In this document: positions 13,669 through 14,080 of the stretch, piece by piece | Layout: each line of letters starts with the position of its first letter | Position numbering within the stretch: the stretch's first letter is position 1 | Assembly: GCA_015485035.1 (NCBI GenBank) | Contig: WFUI01000062.1 | Span: 1-14,080 of the forward strand | DNA length: 14,080 nt | DNA from: Mariprofundus sp. | GTDB lineage: Bacteria; Pseudomonadota; Zetaproteobacteria; Mariprofundales; Mariprofundaceae | Direction: 5' to 3' | Notes under the pieces: model-generated | What the model was told of the DNA's origin: nothing | The model's input: the letters and a program-made list of their open reading frames with translations, nothing else | The model's database searches: none | Program-made: the position numbers and the translations under genes

Positions 13669-14080
13669 TCAGTAATAAATCCTCGATAGCTGATGTTCTT
13701 TTGATCGAACCATCAGTCTTCGATGATCAACGTGGTTTTTTTCTCGAAAGCTACAACAAAAAGGTCTTCGATGAGCTGGTCGGACAGGATGTTACCTTCT
13801 TGCAGGACAACCATTCCCGTTCTGTACGGGGTGTATTACGTGGACTGCATTACCAGATCAAGCAATCTCAAGGGAAGCTGGTGCGCTGCGTGGTGGGTGA
13901 GATATTCGATGTGGCGGTGGATATTCGCCGTTCTTCGCCCACTTTTGGTCAATGGGTGGGTGAATACCTGAGTGCTGATAACAAGAAACAGCTCTGGGTA
14001 CCCGAGGGTTTTGCGCACGGTTTTGTCGTGGTATCCGATGTGGCTGAGGTGCTGTACAAGACAACGGATTACTATGCGCC
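13665..14080 (+). CDS. rfbC: dTDP-4-dehydrorhamnose 3,5-epimerase (3' end outside window)
   Basis: The first 138 codons of RmlC, which epimerises C3 and C5 of dTDP-4-keto-6-deoxyglucose, the third step to dTDP-L-rhamnose. The frame is open to the window edge. VFDDQRGFFLESYNKKVF (18-35), FLQDNHSRSVRGVLRGLHYQ (45-64), with the catalytic base H62, and a glycine-lysine pair G70-K71 are family hallmarks. VGEIFDVAVDIRRSSPTFGQW and LWVPEGFAHGFVV follow. The usual family length is about 180 residues, so some 40 residues are missing at the right edge. The ATG at 13665 overlaps the wzx stop by 4 bp. GC content rises within the gene, from 25/60 at 13681-13740 to 35/60 at 13861-13920, like the rfbB/rfbA end of the locus. 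RfbD would be expected further on or elsewhere. Confidence 0.95.
   Translation, partial: MISNKSSIADVLLIEPSVFDDQRGFFLESYNKKVFDELVGQDVTFLQDNHSRSVRGVLRGLHYQIKQSQGKLVRCVVGEIFDVAVDIRRSSPTFGQWVGEYLSADNKKQLWVPEGFAHGFVVVSDVAEVLYKTTDYYA

Overview
The window is a stretch of a surface-polysaccharide (O-antigen or capsule-type, Wzx/Wzy-dependent) biosynthesis locus. All genes are on the + strand and are tightly packed or overlapping. Protein character (RfbB/RfbA/RfbC, GDP-L-fucose synthase, Alg13/Alg14-type split glycosyltransferase) and GC-rich palindromes with CCCTCTCCCG/CGGGAGAGGG arms and a nearby GGGGTGAGGG tract suggest a proteobacterium, probably a gammaproteobacterium. No ribosomal or other taxonomic marker is present, so the genus cannot be named.

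Layout. (1) 1-313: the 3' end of a GDP-L-fucose synthase gene. (2) 314-577: an intergenic gap with three strong GC-rich hairpins. (3) 578-3700: rfbB, rfbA and a GT4-type glycosyltransferase. (4) 3701-4094: a gene-free gap filled by an exact 117-bp tandem repeat built around the same palindrome family; its degenerate first copy supplies the tail and stop codon of the preceding glycosyltransferase. (5) 4095-5892: a second GT4-type glycosyltransferase and a thymidylate-kinase-like P-loop kinase. (6) 5879-13668: an AT-rich core with an acyltransferase-3, a membrane-anchored nucleotidyltransferase-fold protein, an Alg14-like/Alg13-like pair, a GT2 rhamnosyltransferase-like enzyme, a Wzy/O-antigen-ligase-family membrane protein, a secreted parallel beta-helix protein, a PAPS-dependent-type sulfotransferase and a Wzx flippase. 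(7) 13665-end: rfbC, cut by the window edge.

Base composition changes sharply. The flanks are GC-rich (about 58% in counted 60-base samples). The core drops to 27-35% in counted samples, with the fall inside the kinase gene and the recovery inside rfbC. This is the classic pattern of a serotype-specific core exchanged between conserved nucleotide-sugar genes.

How the genes work together (inference). RfbB, RfbA and RfbC make the dTDP-L-rhamnose precursor; RfbD is not in view. The fucose synthase end points to GDP-L-fucose. Two GT4 enzymes, the Alg13/14 pair and the GT2 enzyme build a lipid-linked repeat unit. The acyltransferase and the sulfotransferase would decorate it. Wzx flips it and the Wzy-like protein polymerises it. 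The secreted beta-helix protein may modify or cleave the product in the periplasm. The least explained members are the membrane-anchored nucleotidyltransferase-fold protein, the kinase and the beta-helix protein. No priming glycosyltransferase, RfbD or export (Wza/Wzc or Wzm/Wzt) gene is in the window.
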